Positions 52,655-61,014 of a DNA stretch of 64,000 nt are shown one piece after another (within the stretch, counting starts at the first letter, position 1; each line of letters opens with the position of its first letter). A program made the translations under genes and the position numbers. The notes under the pieces are model-generated. The model worked only from the letters and a program-made list of their open reading frames with translations. It ran no database searches and was not told the origin of the DNA. Source of the DNA: Aminobacterium sp. MB27-C1 (lineage in GTDB: Bacteria; Synergistota; Synergistia; Synergistales; Aminobacteriaceae); assembly GCF_030908405.1 (NCBI RefSeq), contig NZ_CP133089.1:868001-932000 (forward strand). Reading direction: 5' to 3'.

Positions 52655-53455
52655 GTGTCAGTAGTAAGTATGAAGCAGCTTCTTGAGTGCGGTGTTCACT
52701 TTGGACATCAGACCAGACGTTGGAACCCGAAGATGAAGCCATATATCTTCACAGAGAGAAACGGTGTCTATATTATCGATTTGCAGAAAACAGTGAGAGG
52801 CCTTGAAAAAGCATATAGCTTTGTGCGGGAAATCGCGCAGAATAATGGCTCTATCCTCTTTGTTGGAACAAAACGTCAGGCTCAGGATACTATTCGTGAA
52901 GAAGCCGAGCGTAGTGGACAGTATTACATCAACCAGCGCTGGCTTGGTGGTTTAATGACGAACTTCGCTACGATTCGCAAACGCGTTAATCGTATGATCG
53001 AACTTCGTAAGATGGCAAGCGAAGAATCATGGAGCAATCTTTCCAAGAAAGAAATCGCACTTCAGAAAAAAGAATTAGCAAAACTTGAGAAGTACTTAAG
53101 TGGTATTGCTGGGATGAAAGCGCTTCCAGATGCCCTTTTCCTTATTGATCCTCGCCGAGAAGAAATAGCAATTCTCGAAGCAAAGAAACTGGGAATTCCT
53201 GTTATCGCTATTGTTGATACAAACTGCGATCCTGAAGTAGTGGATTTCCCTATCCCTGGCAATGATGATGCTATTCGTGCCATCAAATTGATTTCTGGAT
53301 TAATGGCTGATGCTATGATAGAAGGGCACCAGGGTGAAGATGCTCTTGCTACTGGCGCAGTTGAAGAAGGGGTAGAAGTTTCTGAGGAAGATATTATATC
53401 TGTTCGCGAACGACTTCATGAAGTGTACGACGATACAGATGAAGTGGAAGAATAA
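52655..53455 (+). CDS. rpsB: 30S ribosomal protein S2
   Basis: 266 residues. Diagnostic S2 segments are [38 protein letters not shown] and [20 protein letters not shown]. The last 35 residues form a family-typical acidic extension. GTG start with AGGAGGGG upstream. It is followed after 21 bases by tsf, the classical arrangement. Confidence 0.98.
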   Translation: MSVVSMKQLLECGVHFGHQTRRWNPKMKPYIFTERNGVYIIDLQKTVRGLEKAYSFVREIAQNNGSILFVGTKRQAQDTIREEAERSGQYYINQRWLGGLMTNFATIRKRVNRMIELRKMASEESWSNLSKKEIALQKKELAKLEKYLSGIAGMKALPDALFLIDPRREEIAILEAKKLGIPVIAIVDTNCDPEVVDFPIPGNDDAIRAIKLISGLMADAMIEGHQGEDALATGAVEEGVEVSEEDIISVRERLHEVYDDTDEVEE

Positions 53456-53476
53456 TTAAGGGAGGACGTATTGAGC

Positions 53477-54073
53477 ATGGCAGAGATTAGTGCATCTGCG
53501 GTAAAGGAACTTAGAGAGCGTACCGGTGCAGGTATGATGGATTGTAAACATGCTCTGACTGAGACGCAGGGTGATATGGAAAAAGCTATTGACTACCTTC
53601 GTGAAAAGGGAATAGCCAAAGCTGCTAAAAAGGCTACACGTAGTGCTAAAGACGGAAGAGTCTTCTGCTATCTTCATACAAATGCAAAGATAGCTTCTAT
53701 GGTAGAACTTAACTGCGAAACTGATTTTGTCGCAAAGACCGATGAATTTCAGGAGCTTGGACACGAGTTGGCAATGCAGATTGCTGCTTCTGCTCCGCTG
53801 TATGTTTCTTCTGAAGAAGTTCCAGCTGATGTTATTGAAAGAGAAAAAGAAATTTATCGTCAGCAGGCAATGGAAGAGGGGAAACCTGCAAATATAGTTG
53901 ACAAAATTGCCGAGGGTAAAGTTCATAAATATTTTGAAACAACTTGCCTTCTCGATCAGGCCTACATTAGAGATGGAGATAAGAAGATAAACGATCTCAT
54001 TATTGAACATATTGCCAAATTGGGCGAAAATATAAAAGTTGGACGAATCGCCCGCTTTGCTATTGGCGAATAA
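53477..54073 (+). CDS. tsf: Elongation factor Ts (short form)
   Basis: 198 residues with the EF-Ts signatures [18 protein letters not shown] and [16 protein letters not shown]. It promotes GDP-GTP exchange on EF-Tu. The length matches the short type lacking the duplicated C-terminal core, as in Thermus and some other phyla. The ATG at 53477 is 11 bases from GGGAGG. A TTG at 53471 is closer to ideal spacing and cannot be excluded. Confidence 0.96.
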   Translation: MAEISASAVKELRERTGAGMMDCKHALTETQGDMEKAIDYLREKGIAKAAKKATRSAKDGRVFCYLHTNAKIASMVELNCETDFVAKTDEFQELGHELAMQIAASAPLYVSSEEVPADVIEREKEIYRQQAMEEGKPANIVDKIAEGKVHKYFETTCLLDQAYIRDGDKKINDLIIEHIAKLGENIKVGRIARFAIGE

Positions 54074-54080
54074 TAAAAGT

Positions 54081-54121
54081 AAAAGGGGCGAGGCCAAAAT
54101 AAAGACCTCGTCCTTTTTTTT
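54081..54121 (+). terminator. Terminator between tsf and pyrH
   Basis: The GGGGCGAGG/CCTCGTCC stem with G-U pairs is followed by eight T. pyrH begins only 30 bases later without a visible promoter, so read-through is expected. Confidence 0.8.
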
Positions 54122-54151
54122 GCCTTAAATTTCTTTCGGAGGCGTATAACC

Positions 54152-54883
54152 ATGGTAAAAAGAATATTACTGAAACTTTCAGGTGAAGTACTTGCCGGTT
54201 CAAAAAGTTTTGGATTGGATTTAGAGGCAATACGTTCTATATGTGAAGAAATTGCAGATGTTGCCAGGGCTGGGGTAGAAATTGCCATGGTCGTTGGTGG
54301 TGGCAATATGCTTCGAGGAAGAGATGTTCAAACAATGGGTATAGAAAGAGCTCAAGCCGATTCTATGGGAATGCTGGCAACTATTATTAACGCGCTGGCA
54401 TTACAGGATGTGCTTGAGAAGCTCGGGGTTCCTACAAGAGTTCAGACAGCTATAGAAATGCGTCAACTTGCAGAACCCTATATCAGAAGACGGGCTATAC
54501 GCCATCTTGAAAAGGGAAGAATTGTGATTTTTGCGGGGGGAACTGGTTCCCCTTATTTTTCTACAGATACAGCAGCAGCTCTTCGTGCAGCCGAAGTTGG
54601 CGCAGATTGCGTGTTGAAAGCTACAAAGGTAGATGGTATATATAGTGCAGATCCAGTTAAAAACCCTGATGCGGTCCTTTTACATAAAATTACATATATG
54701 GAAGCTCTTCAAAAACAACTTGAGATCATGGACGCCGCGGCTTTTTCGCTTTGTATGGAGAACCATATCCCTATAGTGGTTCTAAATGTTTTGAAAAAGG
54801 GCAATTTGGGTGAATTTTTAATTCACGGGAAGAAAATAGGAACGATAGTATCTACGGGGGAGGAGGAGTTTTACAGTGCCTAA
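54152..54883 (+). CDS. pyrH: UMP kinase
   Basis: 243 residues of the amino-acid-kinase fold: [46 protein letters not shown] and [18 protein letters not shown]. It phosphorylates UMP to UDP as a hexamer. CGGAGG precedes the ATG. The pyrH-frr pairing after rpsB-tsf is the conserved bacterial order. Confidence 0.97.
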   Translation: MVKRILLKLSGEVLAGSKSFGLDLEAIRSICEEIADVARAGVEIAMVVGGGNMLRGRDVQTMGIERAQADSMGMLATIINALALQDVLEKLGVPTRVQTAIEMRQLAEPYIRRRAIRHLEKGRIVIFAGGTGSPYFSTDTAAALRAAEVGADCVLKATKVDGIYSADPVKNPDAVLLHKITYMEALQKQLEIMDAAAFSLCMENHIPIVVLNVLKKGNLGEFLIHGKKIGTIVSTGEEEFYSA

Positions 54884-55436
54884 ACAAGAGATTAAGACTA
54901 TGAAAGACAAGATGGACAAGGTTATTGATCATTTGAAGGAAGAGTACATCGGTATTCGTACAGGACGGGCTCATCCAGGTTTGGTAAGTGACATTAAAAT
55001 TGACTACTACGGAAGTCAGACACCTATTAAACAATTGGCCACTATTTCTGTTCCAGAAGCCCGACAGATTGTTATTGCTCCTTTTGATAAATCCGTACTT
55101 AAAGGAATTGAAAAAGCAATACAGGCTTCATCTTTGGGTATTAACCCTCAAAATGATGGAGAAAATGTTCGCCTTACATTGCCAGAGCTTACAAAAGAGC
55201 GGCGTGTAGAGTTATCTAAAGTTGTGGCTAAATATGCTGAAGAGGCAAGAATAGCTGTTCGAAACCTTCGCAGAGACAGTAATGATGTTCTTAAAAAAAT
55301 GGAAAAAGATTCTACCATTAGCGAAGACGACTTGAGAAAATATACAAAGGAAGTTCAGGATATTACTGACGACTACATAAAAAAAATAGACGAGATACTT
55401 AAGTCCAAAGAAAAAGAAATAATCGAAGGCGACTAG
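54876..55436 (+). CDS. frr: Ribosome recycling factor
   Basis: 186 residues, typical RRF length, with [40 protein letters not shown] and [20 protein letters not shown]. It splits post-termination ribosomes with EF-G. GTG start with GGAGGAGGAG 7 bases upstream, overlapping the pyrH end by 8 bases. Confidence 0.97.
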   Translation: MPKQEIKTMKDKMDKVIDHLKEEYIGIRTGRAHPGLVSDIKIDYYGSQTPIKQLATISVPEARQIVIAPFDKSVLKGIEKAIQASSLGINPQNDGENVRLTLPELTKERRVELSKVVAKYAEEARIAVRNLRRDSNDVLKKMEKDSTISEDDLRKYTKEVQDITDDYIKKIDEILKSKEKEIIEGD

Positions 55437-55445
55437 AAAAAATAT

Positions 55446-55478
55446 AAGCCCCCACTTTAAAAGCGGGGGCTTGTTTTT
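55446..55478 (+). terminator. Rho-independent terminator of the rpsB-frr operon
   Basis: AAGCCCCC/GGGGGCTT with additional inner pairing is followed by TGTTTTTT. Confidence 0.9.
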
Positions 55479-55500
55479 TATGTAGTTAAGTAGCGTTTTC

Positions 55501-56802
55501 TTAGAAGAAAATTTCCTTCAACAAAAAGACGACAAAAAGGAAAATCATCATCGGGCTGACTTGATGCTTTTTGCCTGTCATGTACTTAATGATTACAAAA
55601 CTGATGACTCCAAACTCAATTCCTGCAGCGATGCTGTAGCTAAAGGGCATGGTAAAAATAGCTATGCAAGCCGGAACGAGATCTGTCCATTCTGCAAAAT
55701 CGAATTGTTTTAAACTCATTGTCATGAAAATTCCGACCATAACCAGAGCTGGAGCAGTAGCACACGCTGGAACAACTGCAACGAGCGGACTGAAGAAAAG
55801 GGCAAGAAGGAAAAGTACGGCAGTTGTTAATGCAGTGAGGCCTGTTCGTCCACCTTGTTCTACGCCGCTGGCACTTTCAACGTAAGAAGTTACTGTAGAT
55901 GTCCCCAAGATTGCTCCCGCAGATGTTCCAATAGCATCAGCGAGAAGCGCTTCTTTTGCTCTGGGAAGCTTGCCTTCAGAATCAAGCATTCCTGCGCGAT
56001 TTGTAACTCCTACGAGTGTTCCGACAGTATCGAAAAAGTCAACAAAGAAGAAAGTGAAGACGACAATCCAGAAGTTAGGGTTCATGAATGAAGAAAAATC
56101 AAGTTGAGCAAAGATAGGAGCAAGAGAGGGAGGCATAGAGATAAGCCCCTTGGGCATGGCTGTAACACCTAAAGGGATACTGATAGCTGTAATGATGAGT
56201 ATTCCCCAGAGGATAGCTCCTCGAACACGTCGAGCTTCCAAAATAACCATAATGAAAAATCCTAAAATAGCTAAAAGAGAGGTAGAACTTTTTAGATTTC
56301 CCATTCCGACAAGAACTGCGTCATTATTGACAATGATTCCAGCACTTTGAAGACCAATAAATGTGATAAAGAGGCCGATTCCAGTAGAAATACCAATTTT
56401 AAGAGAGGTGGGGATAGCGTTAACAACGCCTTCTCGTATACGAGTCAATGTGAGAAGTATAAAAATAACGCCTTCAGTAAAAATAGCGGCTAATGCTGTT
56501 TGCCAACTGATTCCCATTCCGAGAACAACACCAAAAGCGAAAAATGCGTTAAGTCCCATTCCTACCGATAAAGCGATTGGATAGTTCGCTAAAAAAGCCA
56601 TAAGAAGAGTAGCAAAAGCACTTGCTACACATGTCGCTGTCATAACTGCTCCGAAAGGCATTCCAGCCTTTTCCATAATGCTTGGATTAACAAAAATAAT
56701 GTATGCCATCGTCATGAAAGTCGTTATTCCAGCTAAAATTTCTGTACGGACGTCACTACCAGCCTCCCGCACTTTAAAATATCTTTCGAGCCACGAAGCC
56801 AT
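55501..56802 (-). CDS. NCS2/AzgA-like purine permease
   Basis: 433 residues with about 12 or more membrane segments. AzgA-group features are VRTEILAGITTFMTMAYIIF, VNPSIM, SVGMGLNAFFAFGVVLGMGI, SLKIGISTGIGLFITFIGLQ and VDFFDTVGTLVGVTNRAGML. It imports adenine, guanine or hypoxanthine with protons. I start it at 56802, where GGGAGG lies 8 bases before the ATG; the open frame continues 29 codons upstream through the promoter. The 5' leader is too short for a purine riboswitch. Confidence 0.92.
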   Translation of the reverse strand: MASWLERYFKVREAGSDVRTEILAGITTFMTMAYIIFVNPSIMEKAGMPFGAVMTATCVASAFATLLMAFLANYPIALSVGMGLNAFFAFGVVLGMGISWQTALAAIFTEGVIFILLTLTRIREGVVNAIPTSLKIGISTGIGLFITFIGLQSAGIIVNNDAVLVGMGNLKSSTSLLAILGFFIMVILEARRVRGAILWGILIITAISIPLGVTAMPKGLISMPPSLAPIFAQLDFSSFMNPNFWIVVFTFFFVDFFDTVGTLVGVTNRAGMLDSEGKLPRAKEALLADAIGTSAGAILGTSTVTSYVESASGVEQGGRTGLTALTTAVLFLLALFFSPLVAVVPACATAPALVMVGIFMTMSLKQFDFAEWTDLVPACIAIFTMPFSYSIAAGIEFGVISFVIIKYMTGKKHQVSPMMIFLFVVFLLKEIFF

Positions 56803-56857
56803 TTTTACATCCTCCCATTTAGATTTAAATTGATTAAAATAATTGAGAACAGAAGGA

Positions 56858-56886
56858 AGTATAATCCAAACTTTTACAAAATTCAA
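56858..56886 (-). promoter_or_regulatory. Promoter of the purine permease gene
   Basis: On the minus strand TTGAAT (56886-56881) and TATACT (56863-56858) are separated by exactly 17 bases. Confidence 0.75.
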
Positions 56887-56909
56887 CACGTTAAAGTTAA
56901 GCTGTAAGT

Positions 56910-56937
56910 TTGACCATACCTGCTAAAATATTAACAT
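56910..56937 (+). promoter_or_regulatory. Possible promoter of the 2-hydroxyacid dehydrogenase gene
   Basis: TTGACC (56910-56915) and TAACAT (56932-56937) with a 16-base spacer, divergent from the permease promoter. Confidence 0.5.
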
Positions 56938-56967
56938 AAGTTTCTATGTTTATTGGGGGTGACTTTT

Positions 56968-57951
56968 TTGGTTTTACCGAAAGTCTATATAACGCAGCGC
57001 ATTCTTGAAGAAGGCCGCCAGTTACTTGATGGCAGGGTTGATTATAGAATGTGGGAGGGGGATGGCGCTCCCGACCGTGAAACCTTGTTACGAGAGGTAG
57101 AAAACGTAGATGGTCTTTTATCGATGCTTGCTGATACTATTGATGAAACGTTGTTTAGGAAGGCGCCACGTCTTAAAGTTGTCAGTCAACATGCAGTGGG
57201 ATACGACAATATTGATGTAGATGCCGCAACTCGTCATGGTGTTTTGATCTGTAATACTCCGAATGTTTTGACTGATGCAACGGCTGATTTGGCGTTTACG
57301 TTACTTTTGGCAGTAGCTCGTCGACTTGTTGAATGCGGAGGCTATTTGCGCAACGGTCAGTGGACTACGTGGTATCCAGATATGTGGTTGGGAATGGATA
57401 CCGCAGGTAAAAAGTTGGGTATTATTGGTTTTGGCCAGATTGGTCAGGCAATGGCTCGACGTGCTAAGGGGTTTGGAATGTCTATTTCTTACTATAACCC
57501 TTCTGCTAAACCGCAAGCCGAGAGGAAATTGAACGCTAAGCGTGTTTCCCTTGAAGAGTTGCTTCGCACTTCTGATTACGTATCAATTCATTGCCCATTG
57601 AATGATAATACGCGAAAATTAATAGGCGAAAAAGAATTGAAAATGATGAAGTCTACAGCCATTCTTATTAACACGTCTCGTGGTCCTGTTATAGATCAGC
57701 AAGCCTTATATAAAGCATTATCGGAGAAATGGATATGGGGGGCAGGACTTGATGTATTTGAGAAGGAACCCGTTCCTTTAAACGAGCCATTGCTCACACT
57801 TCCAAATGTAACTGTGATGCCCCATATGGGCAGCGCGACATATGATAGTAGAGGGGGAATGAGTCGTCTTGCAGCTCAAAACCTGCTTGATGCACTCGAA
57901 GGTCGCTACCCAGCCCATGTTGTGAATTCTTCTCTTTTAGATAGAGATTAA
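56968..57951 (+). CDS. D-isomer-specific 2-hydroxyacid dehydrogenase
   Basis: About 327 residues. The NAD-binding motif GIIGFGQIGQAMARRAKGFG and the catalytic set are all present: Arg in INTSRGPVIDQQALY, Glu in LDVFEKEP and His in MPHMGSAT. The close match to the glyoxylate/hydroxypyruvate reductase branch (SQHAVGYDNIDVDAATRHGV) suggests reduction of small 2-oxoacids with NAD(P)H. The likely start is TTG at 56968, 5 bases after GGGGGTGA; no ATG is available near it. It stands alone. Confidence 0.87.
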   Translation: MVLPKVYITQRILEEGRQLLDGRVDYRMWEGDGAPDRETLLREVENVDGLLSMLADTIDETLFRKAPRLKVVSQHAVGYDNIDVDAATRHGVLICNTPNVLTDATADLAFTLLLAVARRLVECGGYLRNGQWTTWYPDMWLGMDTAGKKLGIIGFGQIGQAMARRAKGFGMSISYYNPSAKPQAERKLNAKRVSLEELLRTSDYVSIHCPLNDNTRKLIGEKELKMMKSTAILINTSRGPVIDQQALYKALSEKWIWGAGLDVFEKEPVPLNEPLLTLPNVTVMPHMGSATYDSRGGMSRLAAQNLLDALEGRYPAHVVNSSLLDRD

Positions 57952-57978
57952 CTAATATAATTATAGAAGCTAATTAAA

Positions 57979-58010
57979 AAGGAAGGGATCTCAAAAGAGA
58001 CCCCTTCCTT
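57979..58010. terminator. Hairpin between converging dehydrogenase and aminotransferase genes
   Basis: AAGGAAGGGATCTC/GAGACCCCTTCCTT (one mismatch) with an AAAA loop and AT-rich flanks can serve both strands. Confidence 0.75.
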
Positions 58011-58039
58011 AAATATTTTATGAATGATAGTGGTATTTT

Positions 58040-59230
58040 TTATTGAAGTTCTTCAAGGAATTCTTTGAGTCTTCGCATTCCTTCGCGAATTTCTTCTGCC
58101 GAATTCGAGTAAGAAACGCGCATATTCCCAGGAACCATAAAGGCTCTTCCTGGTACGCCTGCAACATATTTACTCTCTAGAAGGGCAGTGCAGAAAGAGC
58201 TATCATCTGTAATGACTGTATCTCCATGCTTTTTGCCGAAAGTCTTCTCTACGTTAATCCATACGTAAAAAGCACCTTCTGGTTCTTGAAACTGGATATG
58301 GGGCATTTCTTTAAGAAGATTGATGATGATATCTCTACGTTTGCTGAATTCATCGTGCATTGCTACGACATCATTTTCTGCCTCTCGGAGTGCTCCAAGA
58401 GCTGCCCACTGAGCTACTGAGCAAGCATTTGATGTCAAATGTCCCTGGAAGGAGCCCATTTTAGCAATCACATCAGTTGGGCCTAAGGCATAACCAATGC
58501 GCCATCCTGTCATGGCAAAGGCTTTACTTACGCCATTGATAATGATGGTGATATCTTTAGCTTCTGGGCAGACATTGAGAATTTGATGATGTTTAGCTTC
58601 TCCATATACAAGTCTTTCATAAATTTCGTCATAAATGATCGCTATATTATTCTCTACGGCAATTTCTGCAAGTCCTTTAAGTGTCTTTTCATCATAAATA
58701 GCGCCAGTTGGGTTGTTGGGAGTATTTATCATCATGCAGCGTGTTCGTGGAGTAATAGCTTTGCGAACCACATCAAGGTCTGGTACATAGCCAGTGTTAG
58801 ATGTGTCAATAAGAACTTCTTTTCCTTCAAAGAGGCGAATTTGTTCAACATAGCTTACCCATGCAGGGGTAAAGACTAATACTTCGTCACCTGGATCAAT
58901 AAGACAACCGAGAGCTTCATAAAGAAGGGGTTTTGCTCCAGCACCTACCAAAACCTGATTGCTTTCGTATGTAAGCCCGAAATGATTCTTGTAGTATTCA
59001 CATGCAGCGTCTTTAAGTTCGGGGATACCAGAAGCCGGGGTGTAATGGGTTTGTCCCTTCTGCATGGCTTCCTCAGCGTATCGCAGCGCTGATGACGGGG
59101 AGGGAAAATCAGGCTCTCCTGCTCCGAAAGAAATCACAGGTTTTCCTTCACGTTTTAGTGCTTTGGCTTTAGCGACGACGGCGAGGGTAGCTGAGGGTTC
59201 CATCCTGCGTGCCCGTTGAGAAATATGCAT
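58040..59230 (-). CDS. Class I aspartate-type aminotransferase (PLP-dependent)
   Basis: 396 residues. Fold-type I features are SFGAGEPDFPSP, INTPNNPTGAIYD, DEIYERLVYG and Schiff-base Lys236 in GVSKAFAMTGWRIGY; the C-terminal Arg lies in MRVSYSN. It resembles the AspC gamma subgroup of thermophiles and anaerobes, which use aspartate or aromatic amino acids. AGGAG lies 10 bases before the ATG at 59230. A GTG just upstream (59233, spacing 7) could be the true start and would add one residue. Confidence 0.92.
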   Translation of the reverse strand: MHISQRARRMEPSATLAVVAKAKALKREGKPVISFGAGEPDFPSPSSALRYAEEAMQKGQTHYTPASGIPELKDAACEYYKNHFGLTYESNQVLVGAGAKPLLYEALGCLIDPGDEVLVFTPAWVSYVEQIRLFEGKEVLIDTSNTGYVPDLDVVRKAITPRTRCMMINTPNNPTGAIYDEKTLKGLAEIAVENNIAIIYDEIYERLVYGEAKHHQILNVCPEAKDITIIINGVSKAFAMTGWRIGYALGPTDVIAKMGSFQGHLTSNACSVAQWAALGALREAENDVVAMHDEFSKRRDIIINLLKEMPHIQFQEPEGAFYVWINVEKTFGKKHGDTVITDDSSFCTALLESKYVAGVPGRAFMVPGNMRVSYSNSAEEIREGMRRLKEFLEELQ

Positions 59231-59319
59231 CACATATCAACTCCTGATTTTTATAGTAGAGATATACTCTGTATAAGGTATTATACCGGTCTTATCTTAA
59301 GACAGCTAGTGCTTGTTTA

Positions 59320-59348
59320 TTGCTCATATCATGGGGCAATGTTAGAAT
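59320..59348 (+). promoter_or_regulatory. Promoter of the hpf gene
   Basis: TTGCTC (59320-59325) and TAGAAT (59343-59348) with a 17-base spacer. Confidence 0.7.
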
Positions 59349-59381
59349 AAAGACGATTAGAGCAAGATTGGAGGGATGTAT

Positions 59382-59921
59382 ATGGACGTACGCTTTGTAG
59401 CACGAAATGCTATTATTGACGACGAGCTCCGAGATTATATGAGAGGAAAGGTTTCAAAACTAGATAAGTTTTTTAACCGGATCCTTGATAATCAGGTGTT
59501 GGTGAGCTTTGGTCGGGGGATGCACAACGTTGAAATAACCTCCAACGCTAATGGTGTAATAATGCGAAGTGAGGAAAGTGCGCCGGATATGCGGAAGGCC
59601 TTCGATAAGGCACTAAAGAATATCGAACGTCAGATTAAACGTCATAACGCCTATCTCAAAGACAGAGCACAGTTACGTACCCATGATGTTTCTTTTAATC
59701 TCGAAGGCTTTTCTGAAAGTGAACCATCGGTGTCTGTAGAGGAAGAAATAGTAAAAGTGAAGCGTTTCCCTCTTCGTCCCATGACAGCTAAGGAAGCAAC
59801 GATGCAGATGGATCTTCTTGGACATGAGTTTTTCCTCTTTAAAAACGTAGAAACTGGAACAGTTAATGTAGTGTATAGACGTAAAAACGGAGGGTTCGGA
59901 CTTCTCGAACCTATCGACTAG
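59382..59921 (+). CDS. hpf: Long-form ribosome hibernation-promoting factor
   Basis: 179 residues: an N-terminal S30AE domain (about 1-100, with VRFVARNAIIDDELRDYMRG and FDKALKNIERQIKRHNAYLK) and a C-terminal dimerisation domain (KVKRFPLRPMTAKEATMQMD). The latter makes it the long form that pairs 70S ribosomes into 100S particles. The ATG at 59382 is 6 bases from GGAGGG; the ATG at 59376 abuts it. Confidence 0.93.
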   Translation: MDVRFVARNAIIDDELRDYMRGKVSKLDKFFNRILDNQVLVSFGRGMHNVEITSNANGVIMRSEESAPDMRKAFDKALKNIERQIKRHNAYLKDRAQLRTHDVSFNLEGFSESEPSVSVEEEIVKVKRFPLRPMTAKEATMQMDLLGHEFFLFKNVETGTVNVVYRRKNGGFGLLEPID

Positions 59922-59952
59922 TGTCGTAATAGGTTTTCTGTAAAAAGTGCAG

Positions 59953-59981
59953 AAGGCCCCCCATTTTGGGGGCCTTTTTTT
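59953..59981 (+). terminator. Rho-independent terminator after hpf
   Basis: AAGGCCCCC/GGGGGCCTT hairpin followed by TTTTTTT. hypA starts 28 bases later with no room for a promoter, so some read-through is implied. Confidence 0.92.
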
Positions 59982-60008
59982 CTGTTACATGTGTTTGGAG
60001 GGGTTACT

Positions 60009-60371
60009 ATGCACGAAATGTCTCTTGTCGAGTCGGTGATAGAATCTCTACTTCAGCTCAAAGAACAATATGGTTGGGAACGCGTAGAAAAAGTAACCCT
60101 CCATGTCGGTGCGATGCGTCAGGTTATTCCTGATGTCATGATTTTTGCCTATCAGATAGCGACAGAACATACTCCCCTAGAAGGTTCCAAAATGGAAATA
60201 ATCGAAGTACCAATGCATTTCCGATGTAAAAAATGTCTTAAAGAATGGGGAGAAGATCAAATGGACTTTGTCTGTCCCTTTTGTGGTGGTTTTGACGTAG
60301 ATGTTTTATCTGGCATGGAGTTGGATATTGAGTCAGTGGAGGTGCAGGAGTGTCATGGCGAAAGTGTATAA
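60009..60371 (+). CDS. hypA: Hydrogenase/urease nickel incorporation protein HypA
   Basis: 120 residues. The invariant N-terminal MHEMSLVESVIESL provides the nickel-binding His2, and two zinc-type pairs CKKC and CPFC follow (about residues 74-95). It delivers nickel to [NiFe] hydrogenase maturation with HypB, encoded next. GGAGGGG lies 5 bases before the ATG. No hydrogenase structural gene is in the window. Confidence 0.93.
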   Translation: MHEMSLVESVIESLLQLKEQYGWERVEKVTLHVGAMRQVIPDVMIFAYQIATEHTPLEGSKMEIIEVPMHFRCKKCLKEWGEDQMDFVCPFCGGFDVDVLSGMELDIESVEVQECHGESV

Positions 60372-61014
60372 AATTAAGCAATCGGTAATGGCAGCTGATG
60401 AAGAATATGCTCGTCGTATGCGTGAGGAAACTCTTCGTCGAGGGATTCTCGTTATCAATATTATAGGTTCACCTGGAGCAGGTAAAACCACTCTCCTTGA
60501 AGCTACCAAAAAGAAGGCTTCTTTTAGATTCGCTGTTATTGAAGGTGACATTGCTACGTCGAGAGATGCCGAACGCTTGGCAAAATTAGAAGTACCAGCT
60601 ATTCAGATCAATACCCATGGCGGGTGTCATCTTGAAGCGAATTTGGTTAGTGAAGCATTTAAAGAGCTTCCTCTTGATAATCTTGACGTTATTTTTATAG
60701 AGAATGTGGGAAACCTTGTTTGTCCGGCAGAGTTTGATATAGGAGAAGACATGAAAGTGGCGGTGAGCAGTCTTCCTGAGGGTGCTGATAAACCCCTTAA
60801 ATATCCTCATCTTTTTTCTGAAGCAAAGGCAGTGCTTCTGACGAAGATGGATTTGGTACCCTACATTCCTTTTGATATGGACTTATATAAAAATGATTTA
60901 AAGCATCTCAATCCTAATGTGAATTATATTGAGGTGGAAGCTTTGCAGGGTAAAGGGATAGATGAGTGGGTACGTTTAATCGAATCATGGATAAAGGAGA
61001 AACGTTCTGTATGA
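60355..61014 (+). CDS. hypB: Hydrogenase nickel incorporation GTPase HypB
   Basis: 219 residues. P-loop GSPGAGKTT (38-46), IEGDIATSRDAERL, the metal motif HGGCHLEANLV and LLTKMDLVPY identify HypB. It lacks both the N-terminal CxxCGC nickel site and any His-rich stretch, leaving the minimal G-domain form that uses the inter-subunit Cys/His site. It overlaps hypA by 17 bases. Its stop overlaps the helicase start. Confidence 0.93.
   Translation: MAKVYKIKQSVMAADEEYARRMREETLRRGILVINIIGSPGAGKTTLLEATKKKASFRFAVIEGDIATSRDAERLAKLEVPAIQINTHGGCHLEANLVSEAFKELPLDNLDVIFIENVGNLVCPAEFDIGEDMKVAVSSLPEGADKPLKYPHLFSEAKAVLLTKMDLVPYIPFDMDLYKNDLKHLNPNVNYIEVEALQGKGIDEWVRLIESWIKEKRSV

Noticed and set aside
53456-54097. 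A 213-codon minus-strand frame covering tsf.
   Set aside because: Low-complexity, Phe/Ser/Cys-rich translation with no start signal, exactly opposite a clear EF-Ts gene.
56803-56952. Purine riboswitch in front of the AzgA-like permease.
   Set aside because: With the promoter at 56858-56886 the untranslated leader is only about 50 bases, too short for the aptamer plus expression platform.
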